Shown here one piece after another: positions 25,591 to 34,445 of a stretch of DNA of 64,000 bases. The notes under the pieces were generated by a model. That model saw only the letters and a list, made by a program, of their open reading frames with translations, did no database searches and was not told the origin of the DNA. How positions within the stretch are numbered: the stretch's first letter is position 1; each line of letters begins with the position of its first letter. A program made the translations under genes and the position numbers. The DNA is taken from the NCBI RefSeq assembly GCF_010686705.1, contig NZ_JAAGWY010000001.1:1426001-1490000 (forward strand), given 5' to 3'. This DNA is from Leifsonia tongyongensis. Its GTDB lineage: Bacteria > Actinomycetota > Actinomycetes > Actinomycetales > Microbacteriaceae.

Positions 25591-26696
25591 ACTCTTTCCT
25601 CCTCGGCTGCTGCAGCGAGTGCGCGTGCGCCTTCTGCTTTGTCCGCCTGGCGTTGCGCGAGTCGCCTCGCCGTCCGCTTCCGGGTGACGCGCGCCTCGGT
25701 CGAGGCGATGCGCCGCGAGATGAGGAAGTTGATCACGCCGAAGATCACGATGATGAGGAACAGCATCCAGGCGATGGCGGATGCGCGCCCGAAGTTGCCT
25801 CGGTTGAAGGCCATGTCCCACAGGTAGAGCACGGTGGTCTGGTACTGCCGTTGAGGTCCGCCAGGCACGGCACTCGACGGGTTGAACAGTTTCGGCTCGG
25901 TGAAGATCTGGAGGCCGCCGATGGTGGCGGTGATGATCACGAAGATCATGGTGGGGCGGATGCTCGGGAGCGTGATCGAGAAGAACCGGCGGAACGAGCC
26001 GGCGCCGTCGAGCGCTGCGGATTCGTGGAGGTCGCGCGGCACGGCCTGCATGGCCGCGAGCAGGATGAGGGCGTTGTAGCCGGTCCAGCGCCAGTTCACC
26101 ATCGTGGCGATCGCGACGTGCGAGGGGAACGTCTCGGTCTTCCACATGACAGGGCTGAGGTGGAAGGACTGCAGGATGTTGTTGATGAGGCCGTACTTCT
26201 CGTCGAACGCGCTGGAGAAGATCAGGGTCACGGCCACCGGGGTGACGACGTAGGGGATGAGGACGCTCATGCGCCAGAAGGTCTTCGCGCGGATGTTCTG
26301 GTCGAGGATCGCGGCGATGGCGACGGCGGCGATCAGCTGCGGGATCGCCGACAGCAGGAAGATGCTGATCGTGTTGAAGAGCGAGTTCCAGAAGAACGGG
26401 TCGCCGAGCTCTTTGACGTAGTTGCCGAGGCCCACCCATTCGCCGGGGCCGGTGAGCAGGTTCCAGTTGTTCAGCGAGACGACGAACGTGTAGCCGAGGG
26501 GGAAGAGCCCGACGAGGCCGAACAGGATGAAGAACGGCGCGACGTAGACGTACGGCGATGCCTTGACATCGAAGCGGCTGAGCTTCTGGCGGAACGCGAG
26601 CGGGGCGCGAGGGGATCGCTTCGCGCGGGATGCCTGCGCGGCCGGTCGCTCCGGCGGCTCCGTGCCCTGCACGGACGGGGTGACTGCGGTGGTCAT
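25587..26696 (-). CDS. cebF: ABC transporter permease, MalF/CebF-type
   Basis: 369-residue membrane subunit with a Pro/Arg-rich cytoplasmic N-terminus of about 45 residues, six helices, an EAA-like loop (RDLHESAALDGAGSFRRFFS, with Ser replacing the first Ala) and a long charged C-terminal tail. The ATG at 26696 has GGGAG eight bases upstream; a TTG 15 bases earlier would overlap that ribosome site. It is co-transcribed with the binding-protein gene across a strong hairpin. Confidence 0.9.
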   Translation of the reverse strand: MTTAVTPSVQGTEPPERPAAQASRAKRSPRAPLAFRQKLSRFDVKASPYVYVAPFFILFGLVGLFPLGYTFVVSLNNWNLLTGPGEWVGLGNYVKELGDPFFWNSLFNTISIFLLSAIPQLIAAVAIAAILDQNIRAKTFWRMSVLIPYVVTPVAVTLIFSSAFDEKYGLINNILQSFHLSPVMWKTETFPSHVAIATMVNWRWTGYNALILLAAMQAVPRDLHESAALDGAGSFRRFFSITLPSIRPTMIFVIITATIGGLQIFTEPKLFNPSSAVPGGPQRQYQTTVLYLWDMAFNRGNFGRASAIAWMLFLIIVIFGVINFLISRRIASTEARVTRKRTARRLAQRQADKAEGARALAAAAEEERV

Positions 26697-26716
26697 GCGT
26701 GATTCTCCCAAGGATC

Positions 26717-26750
26717 GAGGCCCCCCGGAATCGGGTCTCCGGGGGGCCTC
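26717..26750 (-). other. Strong intercistronic hairpin after the cebE-like gene
   Basis: GAGGCCCCCCGGA (26717-26729) and TCCGGGGGGCCTC (26738-26750) pair perfectly over 13 bases with an eight-base loop. It lies between the binding-protein and permease genes and is not followed by a T-run, so it probably sets mRNA stoichiometry rather than ending transcription. Confidence 0.75.
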
Positions 26751-26781
26751 AGTGGAGCGGGTGTGATTGCTTGTCGACCGA

Positions 26782-28107
26782 CTACTTGTTGACGACCAGC
26801 TGGTTGAGCAGCTTCATCGCATCTGCCCAGGCCTGGTCGGCCGTCTTCTTCTTCGAGTCGATCTCCTGGACGGAGGGGCCGAAGACCTGCGACTGGATGA
26901 CCGAGTCGTCCGGGCCCTTGTACTGTGCGACGACGCCCTTCGCGCGCTCAGCCAGGATCTGGCCGACCGGTGCGTTGTTGAAGAACTTCGTCAGGTCGCT
27001 CGCACCGGTCACGCCGGGGTCGGACTGCGCCGCGGTCACCGACGGGAAGGTGCCTGCCGCCTGGAAGGTGGCGACCTGCGACGTGGCGCTGGTCAGCCAG
27101 GCTGCGAGGGCGGCTGCTTCCTTCGGGTGCTTCGACTGCTTGGGAACGGTCAGGAACGACCCGCCCCAGTTCGCTGCGCCACCGGGGAAGACGTTGGCGA
27201 AGTCCCAGCCGGTCGAGGCGTCACCGCCGCCGGCCTTGACCTGTCCCTGGACCACACCGAGCATCCAGCCCGGGCAGACGAAGGCGGCGAAGGTTCCGTC
27301 GGTGAAGGCCTTGCCCTTGCCCCAGTCCCACTGGGTCTGGTTGGCGGAGAGGCCGGCCGCAGCTCCTGCGCCGAGCTTGCTCCACAGGGCCTGCAGGTCG
27401 GCGTTGTTCTCGACGTTCAGCTTGCCGTCCTTGGTGTAGTAGCCCTCGGGCTGCTGGTTCACCATGGCGTTCCAGATGAAGCCGGACTGGTCGTAGAACG
27501 CCTTACCGGTCGCCTTGTGATACTGCTCGCCGACCGAGAAGAATTTGTCCCAGGTCGCGCTGTCGCCGCCGAAGAGGGTGGCGACGGCGTCGCGATCGCT
27601 CGGCAGGCCGGCCGCTTTGAAGAGCTTGCTGTTGTAGCAGAGCCCTTCCGGTCCGATGTCGGTGCCGTAGCCGATGATGCGGCCGTTCTTGTCGGTCGCC
27701 TGCTTCAGCTTCCAGTCGACCCAGCGGCTCTTGATGTCGTTGGCGCCGTAGGACTTCAGGTCGTTGAACTGGTCGGAGACCTGCATGACCTTGGAGAGCC
27801 AGCCTTCTTCGACGGCCTGGACGTCGGGGAGGCCGCTGCCGGCCGCTTCCTTCGTCTGCCAGTCGGTCAGGGCGTTGTCACCGGTGTCGATGTTGGTCGC
27901 CTTGACCTTGATGTTCGGGTGCTCCTTTTCGTACTGTGCGTACAGCTTGTCGAAGCCCATGGTGCCGAACGTGGTGACGGTCAGTGTGATCGGGTTCGTA
28001 CTGCTGCCGCTGTCCCCGCTGCTGGATGAGCATCCGGCTGCGAGGAGAGCGAAGGATGCTGCGCCGGCGACGGCTGCAACGACCTTGGTGCGTCGTGAAA
28101 GTTTCAC
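26782..28107 (-). CDS. cebE: ABC transporter sugar-binding lipoprotein, CebE-like
   Basis: 441-residue extracellular binding protein with a signal peptide and lipobox (LAAGC, Cys26) followed by a Ser/Gly linker. It is the likely receptor for cellobiose or other beta-glucosides. The GTG at 28107 is chosen because AGGGAG lies five bases upstream and the positively charged signal peptide starts there; the open frame continues through the operator region with no signal of translation. It is the first gene of the importer-glucosidase-regulator operon. Confidence 0.9.
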   Translation of the reverse strand: MKLSRRTKVVAAVAGAASFALLAAGCSSSSGDSGSSTNPITLTVTTFGTMGFDKLYAQYEKEHPNIKVKATNIDTGDNALTDWQTKEAAGSGLPDVQAVEEGWLSKVMQVSDQFNDLKSYGANDIKSRWVDWKLKQATDKNGRIIGYGTDIGPEGLCYNSKLFKAAGLPSDRDAVATLFGGDSATWDKFFSVGEQYHKATGKAFYDQSGFIWNAMVNQQPEGYYTKDGKLNVENNADLQALWSKLGAGAAAGLSANQTQWDWGKGKAFTDGTFAAFVCPGWMLGVVQGQVKAGGGDASTGWDFANVFPGGAANWGGSFLTVPKQSKHPKEAAALAAWLTSATSQVATFQAAGTFPSVTAAQSDPGVTGASDLTKFFNNAPVGQILAERAKGVVAQYKGPDDSVIQSQVFGPSVQEIDSKKKTADQAWADAMKLLNQLVVNK

Positions 28108-28157
28108 GGTCACTCCCTTGTGCGTGTGTGTGTGCGTGTGGTCAGGTGGTGAGCCGC

Positions 28158-28171
28158 TGAGAGCGCTCTCA
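28158..28171. promoter_or_regulatory. CebR-type operator 1
   Basis: TGAGAGCGCTCTCA, a perfect 14-base palindrome with central CG, lies in the leader of the importer operon. Its centre is 24 bases from operator 2. Confidence 0.8.
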
Positions 28172-28181
28172 CCGAGATGCG

Positions 28182-28195
28182 TGAGAGCGCTCTCA
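28182..28195. promoter_or_regulatory. CebR-type operator 2
   Basis: A second TGAGAGCGCTCTCA, extended to a 16-base perfect palindrome by flanking G and C. It starts about six bases downstream of the predicted transcription start, an ideal position for repression. Confidence 0.82.
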
Positions 28196-28208
28196 CGACT
28201 TGTGACAC

Positions 28209-28238
28209 AACGTAGGCAAGGTGGTGGAGCGCTGTCAA
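28209..28238 (-). promoter_or_regulatory. Promoter of the beta-glucoside importer operon
   Basis: Minus strand: consensus TTGACA (28238-28233), an 18-base spacer and TACGTT (28214-28209). Operator 2 lies just downstream and operator 3 about 60 bases upstream. Confidence 0.72.
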
Positions 28239-28292
28239 GATGAATTTCGCTCACGCTTGCGTTCGGCGGATGTTTCGCAACATCGCGAGCTG

Positions 28293-28306
28293 TGAGAGCG
28301 CTCTCA
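28293..28306. promoter_or_regulatory. CebR-type operator 3 (distal)
   Basis: A third identical TGAGAGCGCTCTCA, centred 111 bases from operator 2, about 10.5 helical turns, behind the promoter. The arrangement would permit repression by DNA looping. Confidence 0.75.
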
Positions 28307-28328
28307 TGGATCCGCGGAAATTCAACGG

Positions 28329-28372
28329 AAAACCCCGGCCACACGACTCCTGGTGGGGAGTTGCAGCCGGGG
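28329..28372 (-). terminator. Rho-independent terminator of the DHA2 exporter gene
   Basis: On the minus strand CCCCGGC pairs with GCCGGGG, the stem is extended by an inner AACTCC/GGAGTC pairing, and TTTT follows. It lies directly after the exporter stop codon and before the distal CebR operator. Confidence 0.7.
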
Positions 28373-28393
28373 CCGTCGTTACCGAATCGTGAC

Positions 28394-30409
28394 CTATTCG
28401 GTGGCGGGAGTCGCCTTCGGGCGCTGCGCTCGAAGCGACGCGGTGTCCGCTCCTGGCTCGATCAGAGCACCGAAATCGTCGGCGGCGCGATGGGCGATGA
28501 TGCCGGTGTCGTACTCCTCCGAGTCGATGTCATCCGACGCCGCACCGAGCACGCGGGCGACGACCGGAACCTTCTCCTCCTCGTCGTCCTCCATCGCCGC
28601 GATCCGCTCGGCCTCCTCCTTGTTGTCCGCAGCCTCCTGCAGCGCCGACTTGGAGCGCAGCGGGGGGGTCTTGAAGAACAGGGAGAGAACGAACGCGATG
28701 AGCACGACGAAGAGGGCGACCCAGTAGACCGTGACAGCTGAAGCGCTGAACCCTTGCAGGAACGGCTTGGCCAGACGCGGGTCGGCGCCGTTCAGGAACG
28801 ACGTGTCGTCAAGCGCGCCGCCACCAGCGGCGTTCGCGGAGCTGGCGCTGCCCGAGGGGTTGGCCTTGATCTGGGCGATGACCTGGTCGACGACTGCCGC
28901 TCGTGTCTGGTCGTTGGACAGGTCGGTGCCGGGCGGTATGTTCGCCGTGATCTGAGCGACCTGCTTGTCGTAGACGAGCGCCATGATCTGCTTGTTCTCC
29001 GGCGCGTTGGCCACAGCAGGATCGAGCGCGGCGTTGAGCGCGGCAGACAGGGTCGCGTCATCCTTGAACGCCGTCGTGAGGTTCGTCGGGAATAGCGCGA
29101 ACAGCAACGACAGCAGCACGGCCGTGCCGAGCGTTCCACCGATCTGACGGAAGAACGTCGACGCGCTCGTGGCCACACCCATGTCGCGCAGGCCGACCGA
29201 GTTCTGGCTGGCGATCGTCAGCGTCTGCATGAGCTGGCCGAGTCCGAGGCCGATCAGCAGCATGGCCCCGGCGATGAACCAGTACCCGGTGTCGTACTTG
29301 AGGAACGTCAGGTAGAAGAACCCGCCGGCGAGGAACGCGGTGCCCAGGATGGGGAACATGCGGTACCGCCCCGTTCGCGCGATGATCTGGCCGCTGGCGA
29401 TCGAGGAGACCATGAGGCCGAGGATCATCGGCAGCAGCTGCAGGCCGCTCTCCGTGGGCGTGGAGCCGAGCACCAGCTGGAGGTACAGGGGCAGGGTCAG
29501 CATCGCGCCGAACATCCCGAAACCGACGAACACACCGATGATGGTCGCCATGGAGAAGGTGGGGGAACGGAAGAGCTTCAGCGGGATGAGCGCGTCGTCC
29601 TTCATCGCCATCTCGATGAGGATGAAGGCCAGGATGCCGACGGCGCCGATCACGTAGCAGGCGATCGCACCCGGGCTGTTCCAGCCCCAGGTGCGCCCCT
29701 CTTCTGCGACGAGCAGCAGGGGAACCAGGGCCACGATGACGGCAGTCGCGCCCCACCAGTCGATCCGCACGGAGTAGCGCTCGTGTTTCGGCAGGTGCAG
29801 GTATCGCAGCACGATCAACAGGGCGGCGATGCCGATCGGAACGTTGATGAGGAACACCCAGCGCCATCCGGCGATCCACAGGATCTGGTCCGCGCCGGCG
29901 AAGAGGCCGCCGACCAGCGGGCCGACCAGGCTCGAGATGCCGAAGACGGCGAGGAAGTAGCCCTGGTATTTCGCTCTCTCACGCGGGGCGAGCATGTCGC
30001 CCATGATGGCGAGAGGCATCGACATCAGACCACCGGCGCCGAGCCCCTGGATGGCCCGGAAGAACGCGAGCTCGACCATGGAGGTCGAGAAGCTGGCGAG
30101 GATCGATCCGATGATGAACACGACGATCGCGAAGATGAAGAGCGGGCGGCGTCCGTAGATGTCGGACAGCTTCCCGTAGATCGGGGTCGAAATGGTCGAG
30201 ACGATGAGGTAGGCCGTGGTCACCCACGCCTGCTGGCTGAGACCGTGCAGGTCGTCGCCGATGGTGCGGATCGCGGTCCCGACGACGGTCTGGTCGAGGG
30301 CCGAGAGGAACATGCCCGCCATGAGGCCGAAGATCACGAAGAGGATCTGCTTGTGGGACATGATCCCCTGCGATGGGGCCGCTGGGGCGGCCGGAGTTGC
30401 TTGCGACAT
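28394..30409 (-). CDS. MFS multidrug exporter, DHA2 family (14 TMS)
   Basis: 671-residue proton-driven exporter of the EmrB/QacA type: motif A in YGKLSDIYGRRPLF, motif C region LVGPLVGGLFAG, the opening FLSALDQTVVGTAI, and 14 predicted helices. A large insert of about 100 residues (Ala-rich, predicted extracellular) lies between the last two helices, and a charged cytoplasmic tail rich in Glu/Asp ends the protein. The ATG at 30409 follows GAGGACAC; a TTG five codons earlier is less likely. Substrates are unknown. Confidence 0.9.
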   Translation of the reverse strand: MSQATPAAPAAPSQGIMSHKQILFVIFGLMAGMFLSALDQTVVGTAIRTIGDDLHGLSQQAWVTTAYLIVSTISTPIYGKLSDIYGRRPLFIFAIVVFIIGSILASFSTSMVELAFFRAIQGLGAGGLMSMPLAIMGDMLAPRERAKYQGYFLAVFGISSLVGPLVGGLFAGADQILWIAGWRWVFLINVPIGIAALLIVLRYLHLPKHERYSVRIDWWGATAVIVALVPLLLVAEEGRTWGWNSPGAIACYVIGAVGILAFILIEMAMKDDALIPLKLFRSPTFSMATIIGVFVGFGMFGAMLTLPLYLQLVLGSTPTESGLQLLPMILGLMVSSIASGQIIARTGRYRMFPILGTAFLAGGFFYLTFLKYDTGYWFIAGAMLLIGLGLGQLMQTLTIASQNSVGLRDMGVATSASTFFRQIGGTLGTAVLLSLLFALFPTNLTTAFKDDATLSAALNAALDPAVANAPENKQIMALVYDKQVAQITANIPPGTDLSNDQTRAAVVDQVIAQIKANPSGSASSANAAGGGALDDTSFLNGADPRLAKPFLQGFSASAVTVYWVALFVVLIAFVLSLFFKTPPLRSKSALQEAADNKEEAERIAAMEDDEEEKVPVVARVLGAASDDIDSEEYDTGIIAHRAADDFGALIEPGADTASLRAQRPKATPATE

Positions 30410-30603
30410 GTGTCCTCGAGTCAATGCTGGGAGGGGACGCCCGATCCACGGGCATCACACCGGTGTGGGCTCAGAAAATAGAAAATTGCGGAGACTGCAA
30501 AGTTACACCTCATGACGCCGACGCGCCAACCCCTCTCAGGTGACGCCGATGAATCTCGCGTACCGTTGAAGGACGGACGTCTCTCCCACCACAAGGTTTT
30601 TTC

Positions 30604-31506
30604 ATGCGCTCTGGTCTGCCCCGTTCCACCCGTAGCCGATTTCTCGCCCTCGCCGGCGCCGTTGCCGCGACCGCTCTCCTGCTCACCGGATGCGCGGGCT
30701 CGAACGCCCCCGCCGCGGGAGGCAACCCCCCGGCGCCTGCCGCGGCATCCGCGCCCACCGCCATCACATCGGTCTCGCCGGCCACCGGGTCGGTCTCGGG
30801 CACCAACACGGTAACGCTGGCCGGAACCTCGCTGGCGAACGTGAAGTCGGTGACGATCGGCGGCCAGGCCGCCACGATCAGCTCGACCGGTTCCGACAAA
30901 CTCGCCGTGGTCGTGCCGCAGGCCGCGTCGTTCCAGCCCAACAAGGTCGACATCGTCGTGCTGGGCGCCGGCGGCAAGCCGCTCGCAACCCTCGCCGGTG
31001 GCTACCAGTACCAGGTCATCACCCCAGTGGACAAGCAGCTCAACTACGCGATGCAGCACTGGAACAACTACAACACCGCCCAATACGGCGACCTCAACCC
31101 GGTCGGTGGCGACTGCGCAAACTTCGTCAGCCAGACCCTGATCGCACGCGGCTGGACCCAGAACGACGACTGGTACAACCGCGACGCCGCGGCGAGCTGG
31201 AGCCCCTCCTGGGGATACGTGCCCGCCATGGACAACTATTTCAGCAGCACGCCGAGCCTCGGCCTGCACGAATATCCGTTCGATGATCGCGACAAGATCA
31301 AGGTCGGCGACATCGTGATGTTCGACTGGAACGACAACGACTCTCTCGACCACGTGCAGATCGTCTCCCAGGTGATCCACCAGAACGGCAAGATCCTGAT
31401 CAAGATGGTCGGCCACAACACCGACTCCGACTACCGCGACCTCGACACGGCGATCACGGTCGACCACCCGGGCGCCGTCGGCCACTTCTGGAGCTTCACC
31501 GCCTGA
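30604..31506 (+). CDS. Secreted lipoprotein with IPT/TIG and amidase-like (CHAP/NlpC-type) domains
   Basis: 300 residues. A signal peptide ends in a lipobox (LLTGC, Cys30); an Ala/Pro linker is followed by an IPT/TIG-type beta-sandwich (residues about 52-135, ITSVSPATGSVSG). A C-terminal putative amidase domain (PF12671-like) then has the catalytic Cys in GGDCANFVSQ and a probable His in SLDHVQIVS. It probably cleaves or binds peptidoglycan at the cell surface; the enzyme class is inferred from motifs. Confidence 0.8.
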   Translation: MRSGLPRSTRSRFLALAGAVAATALLLTGCAGSNAPAAGGNPPAPAAASAPTAITSVSPATGSVSGTNTVTLAGTSLANVKSVTIGGQAATISSTGSDKLAVVVPQAASFQPNKVDIVVLGAGGKPLATLAGGYQYQVITPVDKQLNYAMQHWNNYNTAQYGDLNPVGGDCANFVSQTLIARGWTQNDDWYNRDAAASWSPSWGYVPAMDNYFSSTPSLGLHEYPFDDRDKIKVGDIVMFDWNDNDSLDHVQIVSQVIHQNGKILIKMVGHNTDSDYRDLDTAITVDHPGAVGHFWSFTA

Positions 31507-31576
31507 TCCGGTGCGGACCGCGCGCGCCGGAGGCGTCTGTGAGGATTATTGGAGCCTGTCCCTCTAGTCTCATCAC

Positions 31577-32464
31577 GTGACTTTCCGATCCACCCGCGCC
31601 GGCCTCGTGGCGGCCGTCCTGATCCTGGGACTGGCCGGCTGTTCGACCGGTGCCCAGCCGGGGGCAGAGCCGCCCCGCGCATCCGAGACCACGCCGTCGC
31701 CACTGTCGACCTCGACCGCCTCGGCGACGCCCGGACCTGCCCTGGGTGGCGCGTCGGCGTCGGACGGGCCTGTGCCGAGCACGGTGCCGTCGTCCGGTTC
31801 GACGGTCGGCCCGAGCGAGCCGCGCGAGGCACCGACGCCAGCAGCTCCGCCGGCTTTCGACAAGACGGCACGATCGGTCGACGACCCGGCGAGCATCTGG
31901 GTGGTGGTCAACAAGCCGCGAGCACTGAACCCGATCACGTTCGTTCCGACCGACCTGGTGTACCCCTCGGTCCGCTATGTGAACCGGCAGCCCATGCGGC
32001 GCGAAGCGGCCGACGCGCTCGTCGCGATGCTGGCGGCAGCGCGAGCGCAGTCCGGTCTCGAGTTCGCCGTGCAGAGCGCCTACCGCTCATTCCAGACCCA
32101 GACCGCCGTCTACAACGATGATGTCGCGCGCAACGGCCGCGCCTACGCGGACACTGATACCGCTCGGCCCGGCCACAGCGAACACCAGACGGGGCTGGCG
32201 ATCGACCTCAGCGCTTCCCCGGCGAATTGCTCGCTGGCCGCCTGCCTCGGCTCGACACCCCACGGCCAATGGCTTGCGGCCAACGCCTGGCGGTTCGGTT
32301 TCCTCCTGCGCTACCCGGCAGACAAGGTCCCGGTCACCGGGTTCACGTATGAGCCGTGGCACTTCCGCTATATCGGCACCGAGCTCGCCGCCGAGCTCCA
32401 CCGCTCCGGCGTCAAGACCCTCGAGGAGTTCTTCGGCCTGCCCGGCGGCACCGTCTACCACTGA
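31577..32464 (+). CDS. D-alanyl-D-alanine carboxypeptidase, VanY/M15 family lipoprotein
   Basis: 295 residues: signal peptide with lipobox (LAGC, Cys22), a low-complexity Ser/Thr/Pro linker of about 75 residues, then the M15 zinc carboxypeptidase domain. Zinc and catalytic residues appear in SEHQTGLAIDL (His and Asp ligands) and PWHFRYIG (Glu/His region); SAYRSFQTQ is the substrate-binding segment. It trims peptidoglycan stem peptides. The GTG at 31577 follows TAGTCT by six bases with no ribosome site, so the mRNA is probably leaderless. Confidence 0.9.
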   Translation: MTFRSTRAGLVAAVLILGLAGCSTGAQPGAEPPRASETTPSPLSTSTASATPGPALGGASASDGPVPSTVPSSGSTVGPSEPREAPTPAAPPAFDKTARSVDDPASIWVVVNKPRALNPITFVPTDLVYPSVRYVNRQPMRREAADALVAMLAAARAQSGLEFAVQSAYRSFQTQTAVYNDDVARNGRAYADTDTARPGHSEHQTGLAIDLSASPANCSLAACLGSTPHGQWLAANAWRFGFLLRYPADKVPVTGFTYEPWHFRYIGTELAAELHRSGVKTLEEFFGLPGGTVYH

Positions 32465-32496
32465 CTTCCGATCGTCCGCTGACTTCCGATCGTCCG
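32461..32496. repeat. Perfect 18-base tandem repeat spanning the vanY stop
   Basis: CTGACTTCCGATCGTCCG occurs twice head-to-tail; the first copy contains the TGA stop of the carboxypeptidase gene. It opens the repeat-filled gap 32465-32787, which also holds GGAATTCAGGAATTC and a small inverted repeat up to about 32558. Confidence 0.8.
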
Positions 32497-32560
32497 CGCC
32501 AGGAATTCAGGAATTCGTGTGACAGAAGTGGCGGATGCGGCTGAATTTCCTGAGCGCCGT

Positions 32561-32669
32561 CGTTCGTAAAACAGGAGTTCGTGCGACGGATGGGGCGGAT
32601 GTGGCCTGTCGGGCCCCCATCCGCTCGACTTTCGTCACTCCCGTCACACGATGTCCTGTTTTACGAACG
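32561..32669. repeat. 27-base inverted repeat between convergent genes, GTTCGTAA-ACAGGA family
   Basis: The arms 32561-32587 and 32643-32669 match at 24 of 27 positions, including an uninterrupted 16-base CGTTCGTAAAACAGGA. The interior is 55 bases. It has the same arm sequence as 16612-16729. MITE-like in form, but without a coding core or clear target duplication. Confidence 0.8.
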
Positions 32670-32787
32670 CCGGACGGGTGTGACCGACTTCCGCGGCGGC
32701 CCCGCGCCGACCCGAGACCTTTTGGCAACGAAAGGGGACATGGCCTACCGCGAGAGCCGAGGCAAGGCGCTTACGCGGACCGCCGGC

Positions 32788-34410
32788 TCAGGCGCCGTCC
32801 AGCGCCCCGTCCACGATCGACTTCGCGTCGGATTGCACGCGCTTCAAGTGGTCCGCGCCCTCGAACGACTCCGCGTAGATCTTGTAGACGTTCTCCGTGC
32901 CGCTCGGGCGGGCCGCGAACCACGCGTTCGCGGTCTCCACTTTGACCCCGCCCAGCGCCGCGTCGTTGCCCGGCGCGCGGCTGAGCTTCGCCACGATCAC
33001 CTCGCCCGCGAGCTCGGTCGCGCCGATCGCGTCGCCGTCGAGCTTGCCGAGTGCCGTCTTCTGTGCGGGGCTGGCCGGAGCATCCACCCGCTCGTAGACC
33101 GGGCTGCCGAAACGCTGGGTCAGCTCGCGGTAGTGCTGGCTGGGAGTCTTGCCGGTGGTCGCGAGGATCTCGCTGGCCAGCAGCGCGAGCAGGATGCCGT
33201 CTTTGTCGGTCGTCCAGACCGTTCCGTCGAAGCGCAGGAAGCTAGCGCCCGCGCTCTCCTCGCCGCCGAACCCGACGGAGCCGTCGATGAGACCGGGCAC
33301 GAACCATTTGAACCCGACGGGCACCTCCCAGAGACGGCGGTCGAGGGATTCCGCGACGCGGTCGATGATCGACGACGAGACGAGGGTCTTGCCGACCGCC
33401 GCATCCGGCCGCCAGCCGCTCCGCGTGCGGAACAGGTAGTCGATCGCCACCGCGAGGTAGTGGTTCGGGTTCATGAGGCCGCCGTCGGGGGTGACGATGC
33501 CGTGACGGTCCGCATCCGCGTCGTTGCCGGTGAGGATGTCGAAGTCGTCTTTGTGCGTGAGGACCGACGCCATCGCCGACGGGCTCGACGGGTCCATGCG
33601 GATCTTGCCATCCCAGTCGAGGGTCATGAACGACCAGGTCGGGTCGACGTTCGGGTTGACGACCGTGAGGTCGAGCCCGTACCGCTCGCCGATCGCGGCC
33701 CAGTAGTTGACGCTGGCGCCGCCGAGAGGGTCGGCGCCGATGCGGATCCCGCTGACCGCGATCGCCTTGACGTCGATGATGTTCTCGAGGTCGTCGACGT
33801 AGGTGCCGCGGAAGTCGTAGGTCTCCACCCCGCTCGGCTCGCTCATCCGCACCCCGCGCATCTCGTCGGCGATGAGGTCGTTGGCGCGGGCGGCGATCCA
33901 GCTGGTCGCATCCGTGTCGGCAGGTCCGCCGTGCGGTGGGTTGTACTTGAAGCCGCCGTCGGCGGGCGGATTGTGGCTGGGGGTGACGACGATGCCGTCG
34001 GCACGGTCGGGGTGGCCGGCGTTGTTGTAGCGGAGGATCGCGTGCGAGAGCGCAGGGGTCGGGACCCAGTCGCCGAAGGCGTCGACGAGGACGCGCACTT
34101 CGTTGGCGACGAGCACCTCGAGGGCTGTCGTCATCGCGGGTCCGCTGAGCTCATGGGTGTCGGCGCCGAGGAACAGCGGCCCGTCGATCCCCTGGCCGGC
34201 GCGGTATTCGCAGATCGCCTGGGTGGTGGCGGCGATGTGGTTCTCGTTGAACGCGGTGTTGAGCGAGCTGCCGCGATGGCCGGAGGTACCGAAGACCACG
34301 CGCTGCTCCGGGATGCTCACATCGGGTTTGAGGTCGTAGTAGGCCGCCCGCAACGCGTCGATGTCGACGAGGTCGGATTCCTGGGCTGGTGTTCCTGCTC
34401 GATCGTTCAT
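32788..34410 (-). CDS. pgm: Phosphoglucomutase (alpha-D-glucose-1,6-bisphosphate-dependent)
   Basis: 540-residue enzyme interconverting glucose-1-phosphate and glucose-6-phosphate. The phosphoserine loop TPSHNPP, metal loop DADADRHG, sugar-binding GGEESAG and phosphate-binding RPSGTEN motifs are all present. The ATG at 34410 follows GTGGGG. It is divergent from pheA with only 35 bases between starts, so the two promoters overlap. Confidence 0.95.
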   Translation of the reverse strand: MNDRAGTPAQESDLVDIDALRAAYYDLKPDVSIPEQRVVFGTSGHRGSSLNTAFNENHIAATTQAICEYRAGQGIDGPLFLGADTHELSGPAMTTALEVLVANEVRVLVDAFGDWVPTPALSHAILRYNNAGHPDRADGIVVTPSHNPPADGGFKYNPPHGGPADTDATSWIAARANDLIADEMRGVRMSEPSGVETYDFRGTYVDDLENIIDVKAIAVSGIRIGADPLGGASVNYWAAIGERYGLDLTVVNPNVDPTWSFMTLDWDGKIRMDPSSPSAMASVLTHKDDFDILTGNDADADRHGIVTPDGGLMNPNHYLAVAIDYLFRTRSGWRPDAAVGKTLVSSSIIDRVAESLDRRLWEVPVGFKWFVPGLIDGSVGFGGEESAGASFLRFDGTVWTTDKDGILLALLASEILATTGKTPSQHYRELTQRFGSPVYERVDAPASPAQKTALGKLDGDAIGATELAGEVIVAKLSRAPGNDAALGGVKVETANAWFAARPSGTENVYKIYAESFEGADHLKRVQSDAKSIVDGALDGA

Positions 34411-34445
34411 CCCCACAGTCAACCACCTTGGATAGGCTGTGGGCC

